Positions 25,787 through 33,890 of a stretch of 64,000 nucleotides of DNA are shown here, piece after piece. The number at the start of each line of letters is the position of its first letter. Positions within the stretch are counted from its first letter, which is position 1. The notes beneath the pieces were generated by a model that was not told the origin of the DNA, did no database searches, and saw only the letters and a program-made list of their open reading frames with translations. The translations under genes and the position numbers were made by a program. Source of the stretch: Streptomyces sp. CC208A (GTDB lineage Bacteria > Actinomycetota > Actinomycetes > Streptomycetales > Streptomycetaceae); assembly GCF_030010625.1 (NCBI RefSeq), contig NZ_JASCXN010000010.1, positions 124,001 through 188,000 of the forward strand. Reading direction: 5' to 3'.

Positions 25787-26608
25787 ATGGGTTCGACCAT
25801 CTGCCCGGAGCGGGCCAGGTCCGCGGAGCTCGACTGGACCGTTCTGCCCGCCCCCAAGGCCGCCCCTATTCGGGCGGCGGGCGGAGCCGTTCCTCGTCTA
25901 TCCTCCGAGACGAGCGGGTCCGGCACCGGCCCCGTCACCGCGCTGGAGGAGGTGGGTCCGGTCACTGGGACCGACACAGGGACCGACGACGGCCCCGAGG
26001 AGACGACCGGGGAGCGCAACGCGCGCTTCGAACGGGACGCCCTCGGCTACCTCGACCAGCTGTACTCGGCCGCGCTGCGGATGACGCGCAACCCCGCGGA
26101 CGCCGAGGACCTCGTGCAGGAGACCTACGCGAAGGCGTACGGCTCCTTCCACCAGTTCCGCGAGGGCACCAACCTCAAGGCGTGGCTGTACCGCATCCTC
26201 ACCAACACCTTCATCAACTCGTACCGCAAGAAGCAGCGTGAGCCCCAGCGCAGCGCCGCCGAGGAGATCGAGGACTGGCAGCTCGCCCGCGCCGAGTCGC
26301 ACATGTCGACCGGTCTGCGCTCCGCCGAGTCGCAGGCCCTCGACCACCTCCCCGACTCGGACGTGAAGGAAGCGCTCCAGGCGATCCCCGAGGAGTTCCG
26401 CATCGCGGTCTACCTCGCCGATGTCGAGGGCTTTGCCTACAAGGAGATCGCCGACATCATGGGGACACCCATCGGTACGGTGATGTCCCGGCTGCACCGG
26501 GGCCGCCGCCAGCTCCGCGGCATGCTCGAGGACTACGCCCGCGAGCGCGGCCTCGTCCCGGCCGGCGCCGGGGAGTCGTCCCAGGATCGGAAAGGCGCGG
26601 ACTCATGA
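25787..26608 (+). CDS. sigR: SigR, ECF sigma factor for thiol-oxidative stress (long isoform frame; main start 25952)
   Basis: Directs transcription of thioredoxin, mycothiol and proteolysis genes when RsrA is oxidised. From GTG 25952 the product is 218 residues: region 2 ([47 protein letters not shown]) and region 4 ([42 protein letters not shown]). The frame stays open to ATG 25787, adding exactly 55 residues, the same length as the unstable SigR-prime isoform described in S. coelicolor from the SigR-dependent promoter. GGAGGAG directly abuts GTG 25952 with no spacer, an odd geometry for the short form. The stop overlaps the rsrA start (ATGA). Confidence 0.96.
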   Translation: MGSTICPERARSAELDWTVLPAPKAAPIRAAGGAVPRLSSETSGSGTGPVTALEEVGPVTGTDTGTDDGPEETTGERNARFERDALGYLDQLYSAALRMTRNPADAEDLVQETYAKAYGSFHQFREGTNLKAWLYRILTNTFINSYRKKQREPQRSAAEEIEDWQLARAESHMSTGLRSAESQALDHLPDSDVKEALQAIPEEFRIAVYLADVEGFAYKEIADIMGTPIGTVMSRLHRGRRQLRGMLEDYARERGLVPAGAGESSQDRKGADS

Positions 26609-27021
26609 GCTGCGGAGAGCCGCACGAGACGGATTGCGCGGAAGTCCTGGACCATCTCTACGAGTTCCTCGACCGTGAGATGCCCGACAGCGACTGCACC
26701 AAGTTCGAGGTGCACTTCGAGGAGTGCTCCCCGTGCCTGGAGAAGTACGGCCTGGAGCAGGCGGTGAAGAAGCTCGTCAAGCGCTGTTGCGGAAGCGACG
26801 AGGTCCCCACCGACCTGCGCGCCAAGGTCATGGGCCGGATCGACCTGATCCGCGCCGGGCAGCTGGTCCCCGGACAGGACGCGGCCGCCCCGGAGGTCGC
26901 CTTCACCCCGGAGACCGTCCTCCCGGAGAAGGCCGCCTTCCACCCGGAGAACACCCCGCCCAAGGAGGCCGCCGTCACCCCGGAGAGCCCGGCCCCCCAG
27001 GCCCCGGCCACCCCGGAGTGA
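26605..27021 (+). CDS. rsrA: RsrA, zinc-containing redox-sensitive anti-sigma factor
   Basis: Binds SigR when reduced and releases it on disulfide formation. The ZAS core is complete: Cys3, Cys11, Cys31, His37, Cys41, Cys44 (H-x3-C-x2-C in HFEECSPC) and Cys61-Cys62 occupy the same positions as in S. coelicolor RsrA. At 138 residues it is longer than the roughly 105-residue reference. The extra C-terminus is a Pro/Glu/Ala-rich repeat ([30 protein letters not shown]) with no cysteine, probably disordered. It is translationally coupled to sigR by a 4-nt overlap. Confidence 0.96.
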   Translation: MSCGEPHETDCAEVLDHLYEFLDREMPDSDCTKFEVHFEECSPCLEKYGLEQAVKKLVKRCCGSDEVPTDLRAKVMGRIDLIRAGQLVPGQDAAAPEVAFTPETVLPEKAAFHPENTPPKEAAVTPESPAPQAPATPE

Positions 27022-27132
27022 CCGCGCGGGTGTGCGGACCCCTCCTCGCGCACCGGTCAGCTTGTATCACCCGATGGTAGGAACGGACGGCGGCCCGCCT
27101 CCCGCGGCCGCCGTCCTCGCTAGCGTGACCGC

Positions 27133-28530
27133 GTGACGGTCGTGCAGCCCCTCCCGCGAACGGCCCGCGCGTACATCCTCTGCGCCGCCCTCGGCGCCGG
27201 AGCGTGCGCCCTGCCCGCACTTCTCCCCCCGTCGCCCACCCCCTGGGCGACGGCCGGACTCCTCGCCGCCCTGTACGCGCTCGGCGAGCTGCCCGCCCGC
27301 TGCCGCCTCCTCGGCCGTTTCCCCAGCGGCTCCGGTGGCTCCGGCGGTTCCGTCCCCGTGGGCGCGGGCTCCTTCTTCCCGGTCCTCCTCGCCGCCGCCC
27401 TGCTGCTGCCCCCGGCCGCCGCCGCGCTCACCGCCCTCCCCGGCTGCCTCCTCGCCCGCGTCGACGAAGCCCCCGCCGGCTGGCGCCGCACCTGGCGCAC
27501 CGCCGCCACCGCCCTCGCCACCTGGGCCGCCGCCCACACCGCCGCGGCCCTGCACGCCCCCGCCGCCCTCGCCACCGGACCCGGCGCCCCCGACGTCCCC
27601 CGCGCCCTGGCGGCCGCCCTCGGCGCCGCCCTCGTCCTCTGCCTCGTCCTCACCGCCCTCGACACCGGCGTCCGCGCCCTCGCCGACGGGCTCCCGCTCC
27701 GCGCCGCCCGGCGCGGGCACCTCGGCCGCGCCCTCGCCCCGCACCTCGTCCACGGCCTCGCCGGACTCATGATGGCCGTCCTCTGGCGCAGCCCGTACGG
27801 CCCCGCCGCCGCCCTCCTCGTCCTGCTGCCCATGTACCTCTCCTGCTGGGTCTTCGCCCAGTACCACCGTGAGCGCGCCGCCCACCAGTCCACCATCCGG
27901 GCCCTCGTCCAGGCCGTCGACATCAAGGACAGCTACACCCGCGGCCACAGCGAACGCGTCGGCCACGCCTCCGTCCTGATCGCCCGTGAGCTCGGCATGG
28001 ACGGCGACCGCCTCGACACCGTCCGCTTCGCCGGCATCCTCCACGACGTCGGCAAGCTCGGCGTCCCCACCCGCGTCCTGCGCAAGGACGGCCCGCTCAC
28101 CCCCGAGGAGCGCCGGATCATCGAACTCCACCCCGAGTACGGCCACGAGATGATCCGCGGCATCGGCTTCCTCGGCGAGGCCCGCGAGGCCGTCCTCCAC
28201 CACCACGAGCGGATCGACGGCAGCGGCTACCCGTACGGGCTGCGCGGCGAGGAGATCCCCGAGTGCGCCCGGATCGTCGCCGTCGCCGACGCCTTCGACG
28301 CCATGACCTCCACCCGCTCCTACAGCCGTGCCCGGCCCGTCGCGACCGCCCTCGCCGAACTGGAGCGGTGCGCGGGCAGCCACTTCGACCCCCGGATGGT
28401 CGACGCGCTCACCCGCGCCCTCGGCAGGTTCTGCCGGAAGCCGGCCGTCACCGCCGACGAACCCGCCGGGCCCGGCGCGCAGGTCCCCGCGCCCCGTACC
28501 TCCGCCGCCCAGCCCAAGGAGCCCGCATGA
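27133..28530 (+). CDS. Membrane HD-GYP domain phosphohydrolase
   Basis: 465 residues from GTG 27133. Roughly eight hydrophobic segments fill the first 240 residues. A complete HD-GYP domain follows: HSERVGHAS (about 272), HDVGKLG (HD pair, about 304), HPEYGHEMI, and HHERIDGSGYPYGL (the HHExxDGxGYP signature, about 355). HD-GYP proteins hydrolyse cyclic dinucleotides such as c-di-GMP, which controls Streptomyces development. The activity here is predicted from intact motifs only. It is coupled by ATGA to the next gene. Confidence 0.9.
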   Translation: MTVVQPLPRTARAYILCAALGAGACALPALLPPSPTPWATAGLLAALYALGELPARCRLLGRFPSGSGGSGGSVPVGAGSFFPVLLAAALLLPPAAAALTALPGCLLARVDEAPAGWRRTWRTAATALATWAAAHTAAALHAPAALATGPGAPDVPRALAAALGAALVLCLVLTALDTGVRALADGLPLRAARRGHLGRALAPHLVHGLAGLMMAVLWRSPYGPAAALLVLLPMYLSCWVFAQYHRERAAHQSTIRALVQAVDIKDSYTRGHSERVGHASVLIARELGMDGDRLDTVRFAGILHDVGKLGVPTRVLRKDGPLTPEERRIIELHPEYGHEMIRGIGFLGEAREAVLHHHERIDGSGYPYGLRGEEIPECARIVAVADAFDAMTSTRSYSRARPVATALAELERCAGSHFDPRMVDALTRALGRFCRKPAVTADEPAGPGAQVPAPRTSAAQPKEPA

Positions 28531-29783
28531 GACCGGGGGCGGTCACCGTCGGCGCCGTCCACACCGCCGCCCTCCTCCTCGCCCTGGCCGGCCTCGTCGG
28601 CACCCTCTGGCACGGCGTCGCCGAACCCGGCAACGCCCTCGCCTTCGGCGCCCTCATCGCGCTGGGCGAACTGGCCCGCCGGGGCGCCCGCCCGGGAGAA
28701 CGCGAACCCGCCCCGCTCGCCGCCGCAGGAGCCCTCGCCTACGCCCTCCTCGGCCACGACGCCGGAGCCGCCACCACCCACGGCGTCCTCCAGACCGTCG
28801 CCGTCACCGTCGCCGGCGGGCTCGCCGGGATCGTCCCCCACACCGCCCGCGGCCACGGCCCCGACCGCGACCAGCTCGCCCGTCGGGTCCTCACCGTCGG
28901 CTTCGCCGCCCTCTGCTTCCAGCCGCTCTACAAGTCGGACGCTCTCACCGGCCACCTCGGCCTCGGCGCCCCCTACGTCCTCTTCCTGCTCCTCGTCCTC
29001 GGACTGACCGGCCTGTGCGACGCGGTCCTCGCCGCCCTGCTGCTCCGCGCCCGCACCGCGTACCCGTACGGCCCCCTCCTCCGCGACGAACTGCGAGCCC
29101 TCCTCGGCATCGGCTCCGCCGTCTGCGCCACCGGCGTCGTCATGGCCCTCGGTGTCGCCGCCGCCGGCCTGTGGGCACTGCCCGTCCTCGCCGTGCCGCT
29201 GCTGCTCACCCAGGTCTCCTTCCGGCGGTACGCGGCCGTCCGCACCGTCAACCGGCAGACCATCGCCTCCCTCGCCCGGGCGACCGAGATCGCCGGCTGC
29301 ACCCCGCCCGGCCACGCCCGCCGGGTCGCCGCCCTCTCCACCGCCGTCGGCCGCGAGCTGGGCCTCGGCGGCGACCGGCTGACCGTCCTGGAGTACGCGG
29401 CGCTCATGCACGACATCGGCCAGCTCTCCCTCGTCGACCCGGTCGCCGGCGGCGCCACCGCCCTCCTGCCCGCCGAGGAACAGCGCAGGATCGCGCTCCT
29501 CGGCGGCGAGGTGGTGCGGATGACCGGCGTCCCGGCGGCCGTCGCCCACATCGTCGAGCGGCAGGCCGACCCGTACCGCGACCAGCCGCTCCCGGCCCGG
29601 ATCGTCCGCGCCGTGAACGCCTACGACGACCTCGCGGGGGAGGGCGCGGCCGCCGCCCTGGAGGCCCTGGAACAGCTCAGGCTCGGCACCGCCCGCGACT
29701 ACCACCCGGAGGTCGTCGCCTGCCTGGCCAGGGTCCTCGCCCGCGGCGGGACCCCGGGGGTGACCTCCGTCCCCACGGGGTAA
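28527..29783 (+). CDS. Membrane HD-domain protein with degenerate GYP motif
   Basis: 418 residues; ATG 28527 overlaps the previous stop. It has the same architecture as its neighbour: a multi-helix membrane half (to about 230) and a cytoplasmic HD half. HARRVAALS (about 264) and HDIGQLSLV (about 294) are kept, but the HHExxDGxGYP signature is replaced by HIVERQADPYRDQPL and the HPEYG helix is lost. It is therefore likely a non-catalytic or altered partner made by duplication, perhaps forming a heteromer with the active HD-GYP protein. That pairing is inference from coupling and paralogy. Confidence 0.82.
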   Translation: MRPGAVTVGAVHTAALLLALAGLVGTLWHGVAEPGNALAFGALIALGELARRGARPGEREPAPLAAAGALAYALLGHDAGAATTHGVLQTVAVTVAGGLAGIVPHTARGHGPDRDQLARRVLTVGFAALCFQPLYKSDALTGHLGLGAPYVLFLLLVLGLTGLCDAVLAALLLRARTAYPYGPLLRDELRALLGIGSAVCATGVVMALGVAAAGLWALPVLAVPLLLTQVSFRRYAAVRTVNRQTIASLARATEIAGCTPPGHARRVAALSTAVGRELGLGGDRLTVLEYAALMHDIGQLSLVDPVAGGATALLPAEEQRRIALLGGEVVRMTGVPAAVAHIVERQADPYRDQPLPARIVRAVNAYDDLAGEGAAAALEALEQLRLGTARDYHPEVVACLARVLARGGTPGVTSVPTG

Positions 29784-29862
29784 CCCATGGGTAATGAGCG
29801 CGCGTCCGACCCGGCATGGTTGGATGCGAACAAGAGGGTGAAGCGACCGGCAGGCGGGAATC

Positions 29863-30843
29863 GTGAGGATCTTCGGGAAGGTACGGCATCGGCCCTCCGC
29901 CTCGTGGCGGCAGGCCACCGACCGCGCGTTCACGCTGATCGGCGACGGCCGGTACGAGGACGCGGGCGCGCTGCTCACCCGGGCGGCGGATCTGGAGCCC
30001 TGGCTCTCCGAGTCCTGGTTCAACCTGGCGCTGCTGCACAAGTTCCGGCACGACTGGGAGCAGGCGCGGGCCGCCGGACTGCGGGCCGTGGCCCTGCTCG
30101 ACAAGGAGACCGGCGCCCCCGACTGGTGGAACGTGGGCATCGCCGCCACCGCCCTCCAGGACTGGCCGCTGGCCCGCCGTGCCTGGCAGGCGTACGGGCT
30201 CAAGGTCCCCGGGGCCTCCGCGGGCACCGGTGAGCCCGCCGGGATGGAGCTCGGCAGCGCCGCCGTGCGGCTCTCGCCGGAGGGCGAGGCCGAGGTGGTG
30301 TGGGGCCGCAGGCTCGACCCGGCCCGCATCGAGGTCCTCTCCATCCCGCTGCCCTCCTCCGGACGGCGCTGGGGCGAGGTCGTCCTCCACGACGGCGTGC
30401 CCAACGGCGAGCGCACCACCACGGCGGGCCCCTCCTACCCGGTCTTCGACGAGATCGAGCTGTGGGCCCCCTCCCCGGTCCCCACCTGGGTGGTCCTCCT
30501 GGAGGCCGCCACCGAGGCCGACCGGGACGCCCTGGAGCAGCTGGCCGCCGAGGCGGGCTTCGCCGCCGAGGACTGGTCGTCCTCGGTACGGCTCCTCTGC
30601 CGGGCCTGCTCCGAGTCGACCATGCCCAGCGCCGAGGGCGAGGGCGACCACGTCGACCCGCACGACCACAGCGAGCCCGGCCACCCGGGCCCGCTCGGCC
30701 ACCGCTCGCCCGGCGAGCTGTGGGTGCCCGAGCGCGAGTGCGGCATCGCCGCCCCGGCGGACCTGGTCCGCGGCCTCCTCGACGGCTGGGTGGCCGACAG
30801 CCCGGACAGCCGCGAGTGGCGTGATCTCGAAGAGGTCTGCTGA
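29863..30843 (+). CDS. TPR-containing protein
   Basis: 326 residues from GTG 29863. Two to three TPR-like helical hairpins occupy residues 18-110 (AFTLIGDGRYEDAGALLTRAADLEP, SWFNLALLHKFRHDWEQA). A beta-rich domain of unknown type follows, with VWGRRLDPARIEVLSIPLP. A His/Asp/Glu-rich insert (HVDPHDHSEPGHPGPLGH) near residue 265 could bind metal. No signal peptide. Conserved in Streptomyces as I recall, function unknown. It precedes def by 69 bp and may share its transcript. Confidence 0.8.
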   Translation: MRIFGKVRHRPSASWRQATDRAFTLIGDGRYEDAGALLTRAADLEPWLSESWFNLALLHKFRHDWEQARAAGLRAVALLDKETGAPDWWNVGIAATALQDWPLARRAWQAYGLKVPGASAGTGEPAGMELGSAAVRLSPEGEAEVVWGRRLDPARIEVLSIPLPSSGRRWGEVVLHDGVPNGERTTTAGPSYPVFDEIELWAPSPVPTWVVLLEAATEADRDALEQLAAEAGFAAEDWSSSVRLLCRACSESTMPSAEGEGDHVDPHDHSEPGHPGPLGHRSPGELWVPERECGIAAPADLVRGLLDGWVADSPDSREWRDLEEVC

Positions 30844-30912
30844 GGCCCCCGGTCCCGGCCCCGTAGGCTGTCCCCCGACGGAATCGGGTTTTGCAGGAAG
30901 GCGCGGCGGCAC

Positions 30913-31563
30913 ATGGCGCAGCAGGAGACGGGCGAGCAGATCTTCACGGGCTACGCCCTGGACGACGACGGCTACATCGTGGACACGGAGGACTGCGAGG
31001 CGCGCGAGCTCGCCCACCGCGAGCGCGGCACCTCCCGCCCGATCACGGTGGTCGGCAACCCGGTGCTGCACCACGAGTGCAAGGACGTCACCGAGTTCGG
31101 CCCCGAACTCGCGGCCCTGGTCGACGACATGTTCGCCAGCCAGAAGACCGCCGAGGGCGTCGGCCTCGCCGCCAACCAGATCGGCGTCGGCCTGAAGGTC
31201 TTCGTCTACGACTGCCCCGACGACGAGGGCGTCCGCCACACCGGCCACGTGATCAACCCGGTCCTCGTCGACCTGCCGGCCGAGCGGCGCCACCTCGACG
31301 ACTCCAACGAGGGCTGCCTCTCGGTCCCCACCGCCTACGCCTCCCTGGCCCGCCCGGACTACGCCGAGGTCCACGGCCAGGACCTGCACGGCAACCCCAT
31401 CAAGGTCCGCGGCACCGGCTACTTCGCCCGCTGCCTCCAGCACGAGACGGACCATCTGTACGGCTTCCTGTACATCGACAAGCTCTCCAAGCGCGACCGC
31501 AAGGACGCCCTCCGCCAGATGGAGGAGGGCACCCCGCGCTACGAGACCGTCCCGAACGACTGA
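30913..31563 (+). CDS. def: Peptide deformylase
   Basis: Removes the N-formyl group from nascent proteins. All three motifs are present in the 216-residue protein: [10 protein letters not shown] (motif I), EGCLSVP (motif II, metal Cys) and QHETDHLYG (motif III, HExxH metal site). About 45 N-terminal residues precede the core, a common actinobacterial extension. The tail [15 protein letters not shown]...VPND is duplicated in degenerate form about 0.9 kb downstream. A strong terminator follows. Confidence 0.96.
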   Translation: MAQQETGEQIFTGYALDDDGYIVDTEDCEARELAHRERGTSRPITVVGNPVLHHECKDVTEFGPELAALVDDMFASQKTAEGVGLAANQIGVGLKVFVYDCPDDEGVRHTGHVINPVLVDLPAERRHLDDSNEGCLSVPTAYASLARPDYAEVHGQDLHGNPIKVRGTGYFARCLQHETDHLYGFLYIDKLSKRDRKDALRQMEEGTPRYETVPND

Positions 31564-31582
31564 CGCTCCCGTACGTACGCGA

Positions 31583-31616
31583 AAGGGCCCCGCACCGGCG
31601 ACGGTGCGGGGCCCTT
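31583..31616 (+). terminator. Terminator of def
   Basis: A perfect 15-bp stem (AAGGGCCCCGCACCG and its complement) with a GCGA loop, 19 bp after the stop. Confidence 0.92.
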
Positions 31617-31795
31617 CCCCGTACGACGACCGCGTCTGCCTCCGGACCGTCCTCGCGGTCCCCCTGGTCCTGCTCACCCTTGCCGCCGCCTCCTTCTGCT
31701 ACCTGGCGGTGACCATCCGCCCGTCCGGCCCTTGGGAGGACGACGCCCGCGCCGGATTCCACGGCCGTCGCCGGTCAGGGCGTTCCATGCCGTGA
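31604..31795 (+). pseudogene. Truncated small membrane-protein fragment
   Basis: A 63-residue frame whose first half looks like a real membrane protein (CLRTVLAVPLVLLTLAAASFCYLAVTIRPSGPWEDDA) and then turns into unrelated Arg-rich sequence where a minus-strand fragment begins near 31770. It starts inside the def terminator and has no Shine-Dalgarno. Read as the 5' remnant of a gene cut by rearrangement. Confidence 0.4.
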
Positions 31796-32411
31796 CGGTG
31801 GCACAGGGAAGGGTCTCTGCCTCGGCGTAGGAGAGGAATCCGGCGAAGGACGCGAGGTCGAAACGGCCCCAGTGCAGCATGCCGCCGGCCGTGCCCGCGT
31901 CCAGGACGAGCGCGGCCGCGGTGGCCGTCACTCCCACGCCGGTGAGGAAGGCGCGCCCGCTCCGGGTCGCACTCCCGAACCCGAGAGAGCCGGGGCTCGC
32001 GAAGCGAAGAACCAGCGGTACGGCGAGCGCGGTGACCAATGCCGCCGGGATCAGTCGTGCGAGCAAGCCACCGACACCGAGGGCGTCTGCCGACGCGGGA
32101 CCGAGCGCGGTGCCTGCGCCGAGTGCCACAGCCATGACCAGGCCACCGCCCAGCGCCCGGGCCAAGGCCCGGTTCCGTCCGGATGCGGGTGCGGGAGCGG
32201 ACGCGCGGAGACGAAGAGCTGGCACGATATCTCCCGGCTCGGTGGCTGGTATCGATTTCAGGTACCTGTCCAGTCTCGCCTGCCGCTCCCGCCACCATCT
32301 CGTAGTCGCGGAGGAGTTGCCGGTACATCCTTTGACGGAGCACGGTCGCCCGGGTAGCTGCTTCCCCCGCGCCAGGTCCGGCCTTTCTCGCTGCTGGCCC
32401 GCCCCGGCCAC
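31674..32411 (-). pseudogene. Probable broken membrane-protein gene on the minus strand
   Basis: The central part has plausible coding character: DRYLKSIPATEPGDIVPALRL, then four hydrophobic helices (ALGGGLVMAVALGAGTALG, RLIPAALVTALAVPLVLRF, LTGVGVTATAAALVLDAG). It lacks a convincing start. Upstream, a different frame encodes MYRQLLRDYEMVAGAAGE, suggesting a frameshift near 32270-32330. The 3' end beyond about 31790 runs into the plus-strand fragment. No family recognised. Confidence 0.4.
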
Positions 32412-32493
32412 GCCGAGGTTCGCTCACGGCCGGGATCCGCTCCGCCAGATGACGGAGGGCACCCCGCGCTACAGGGTCGTCCCCAACGACTGA
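32370..32493 (+). pseudogene. Degenerate second copy of the def 3' end
   Basis: Two blocks match def. CTGGCCCGCCCCGGCCACGC at about 32392 parallels def around 31347 (LARPDYAEV), and the last 63 bp (LRQMTEGTPRY..VPND) match the def C-terminus at about four bases in five. The blocks are in different frames and the sequence between them (which in def encodes the HExxH metal site) is deleted, so the copy is dead. Confidence 0.75.
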
Positions 32494-32867
32494 TCCTCGC
32501 CCCCGCGCGCACCCACGGCGCGGTGGGCGGCCCAGCCGGCCGCCGCGCCGGTCGCGTACCAGAAGAGGTCCGGCGCGTTGAACGTCGTGCCGAGCACGAG
32601 GCGCGCGAGGGTGCTGCGCGCGGCCAGTTCCGCCGGTACGCCGGTCAGCTGGAACAGCTCCACGGCGCAGCTGAACCCGAGGGCGACCCCGGCCGCCACG
32701 ACCGGCCGCACGCGGGGCGCGACCAGGACGACCAGGGTCAGGACCAGGATCGTGTAGAGGGCGTCCCCCGCCTACTTGGCGGCCACGCCCGGCGCCGCGG
32801 CCCTGATTCCCAGGCCCGCGGCGACGGTGAGCAGTGCGGCGGCGCACGCCGTGAGCCGCGTCCGCAA
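32469..32867 (-). pseudogene. DUF2809-family membrane protein gene interrupted by an in-frame TAG
   Basis: Reading from TTG 32867, directly after the nrdB stop, the frame gives a helix (LTACAAALLTVAAGLGIRAA), then AAK-stop-AGDALYTILVLTLVVLVAPR, then VELFQLTGVPAELAA and DLFWYATGAAAGWAAH, all DUF2809/VanZ-like. The stop at 32772-32774 falls where the family has Tyr (TAC to TAG). The rest of the frame is open to 32469. Either a recent nonsense mutation or a sequencing error. It overlaps the def remnant at its 3' end. Confidence 0.7.
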
Positions 32868-33890
32868 TCAGAAGTCCTCGTCCAGGTCCACCGAGCCCTC
32901 GACCGCCACCTGGTAGGCGGACGGGCGGCGCTCGAAGAAGTTGGTGAGCTCCTGGACGCCCTGGAGCTCCATGAAGGCGAAGGGGTTCTCGGAGCCGTAC
33001 ACCGGGGCGAAGCCGAGGCGCTGGAGGCGCTGGTCGGCGACGCACTGGAGGTACTCGCGCATCGACTCGGTGTTCATGCCGGGCAGGCCGTCGCCGCACA
33101 GGTCGCGGCCGAACTGGAGCTCCGCCTCGACGGCCTCCTTCAGCATGTCCGTGACTTGCCGCTGGAGTTCGTCGTCGAAGAGCTCCGGCTCCTCCTTGCG
33201 GACCGTGTCCACGACCTCGAAGGCGAAGTTCATGTGCATGGTCTCGTCGCGGAAGACCCAGTTGGTGCCGGTCGCCAGGCCGTGCAGCAGGCCGCGGGAG
33301 CGGAACCAGTACACGTAGGCGAAGGCGCCGTAGAAGAACAGGCCCTCGATGCAGGCGGCGAAGCAGATCAGGTTGAGGAGGAAGCGGCGGCGGTCGGCCT
33401 GGGTCTCCAGGCGGTCGATCTTCTCCACCGAGTCCATCCAGCGGAAGCAGAACTGCGCCTTCTCGCGGATGGACGGGATGTTCTCGACGGCCGCGAAGGC
33501 CGCCGCGCGGTCCTCCGGGTCGGGGAGGTAGGTGTCCAGGAGGGTCAGGTAGAACTGGACGTGCACCGCCTCCTCGAAGAGCTGGCGGCTCAGGTAGAGC
33601 CGCGCCTCCGGGGAGTTGATGTGCTTGTAGAGCGTGAGGACCAGGTTGTTCGCCACGATCGAGTCGCCGGTCGCGAAGAAGGCGACCAGGCGGCCGATCA
33701 TATGCTGCTCACCGGGGGTGAGCTTGGCGAGGTCCGCCACGTCCGAGTGGAGGTCGACCTCCTCGACCGTCCAGGTGTTCTTGATGGCGTCCCGGTAGCG
33801 CTCGTAGAAGTCCGGGTAGCGCATCGGCCGCAGGGTCAGTTCGAAGCCCGGGTCGAGCAGGTTGTTCTTGCGGGTGGTCGGGCTGGTCAC
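32868..33890 (-). CDS. nrdB: Class Ia ribonucleotide reductase beta (R2) subunit
   Basis: Carries the di-metal centre and tyrosyl radical that start catalysis in the R1 subunit. The 340-residue helical protein has the R2 metal ligands in RQLFEEAVHVQFY (Glu-x2-His), CIEGLFFYGAFAYVYWF and FRDETMHMNFAF (Glu-x2-His). The conserved C-terminal acidic tail is VDLDEDF. GTG 33890 overlaps the nrdA stop by 4 nt. In S. coelicolor an nrdS gene is described after nrdAB; here a broken DUF2809 gene follows instead. Confidence 0.95.
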   Translation of the reverse strand: MTSPTTRKNNLLDPGFELTLRPMRYPDFYERYRDAIKNTWTVEEVDLHSDVADLAKLTPGEQHMIGRLVAFFATGDSIVANNLVLTLYKHINSPEARLYLSRQLFEEAVHVQFYLTLLDTYLPDPEDRAAAFAAVENIPSIREKAQFCFRWMDSVEKIDRLETQADRRRFLLNLICFAACIEGLFFYGAFAYVYWFRSRGLLHGLATGTNWVFRDETMHMNFAFEVVDTVRKEEPELFDDELQRQVTDMLKEAVEAELQFGRDLCGDGLPGMNTESMREYLQCVADQRLQRLGFAPVYGSENPFAFMELQGVQELTNFFERRPSAYQVAVEGSVDLDEDF

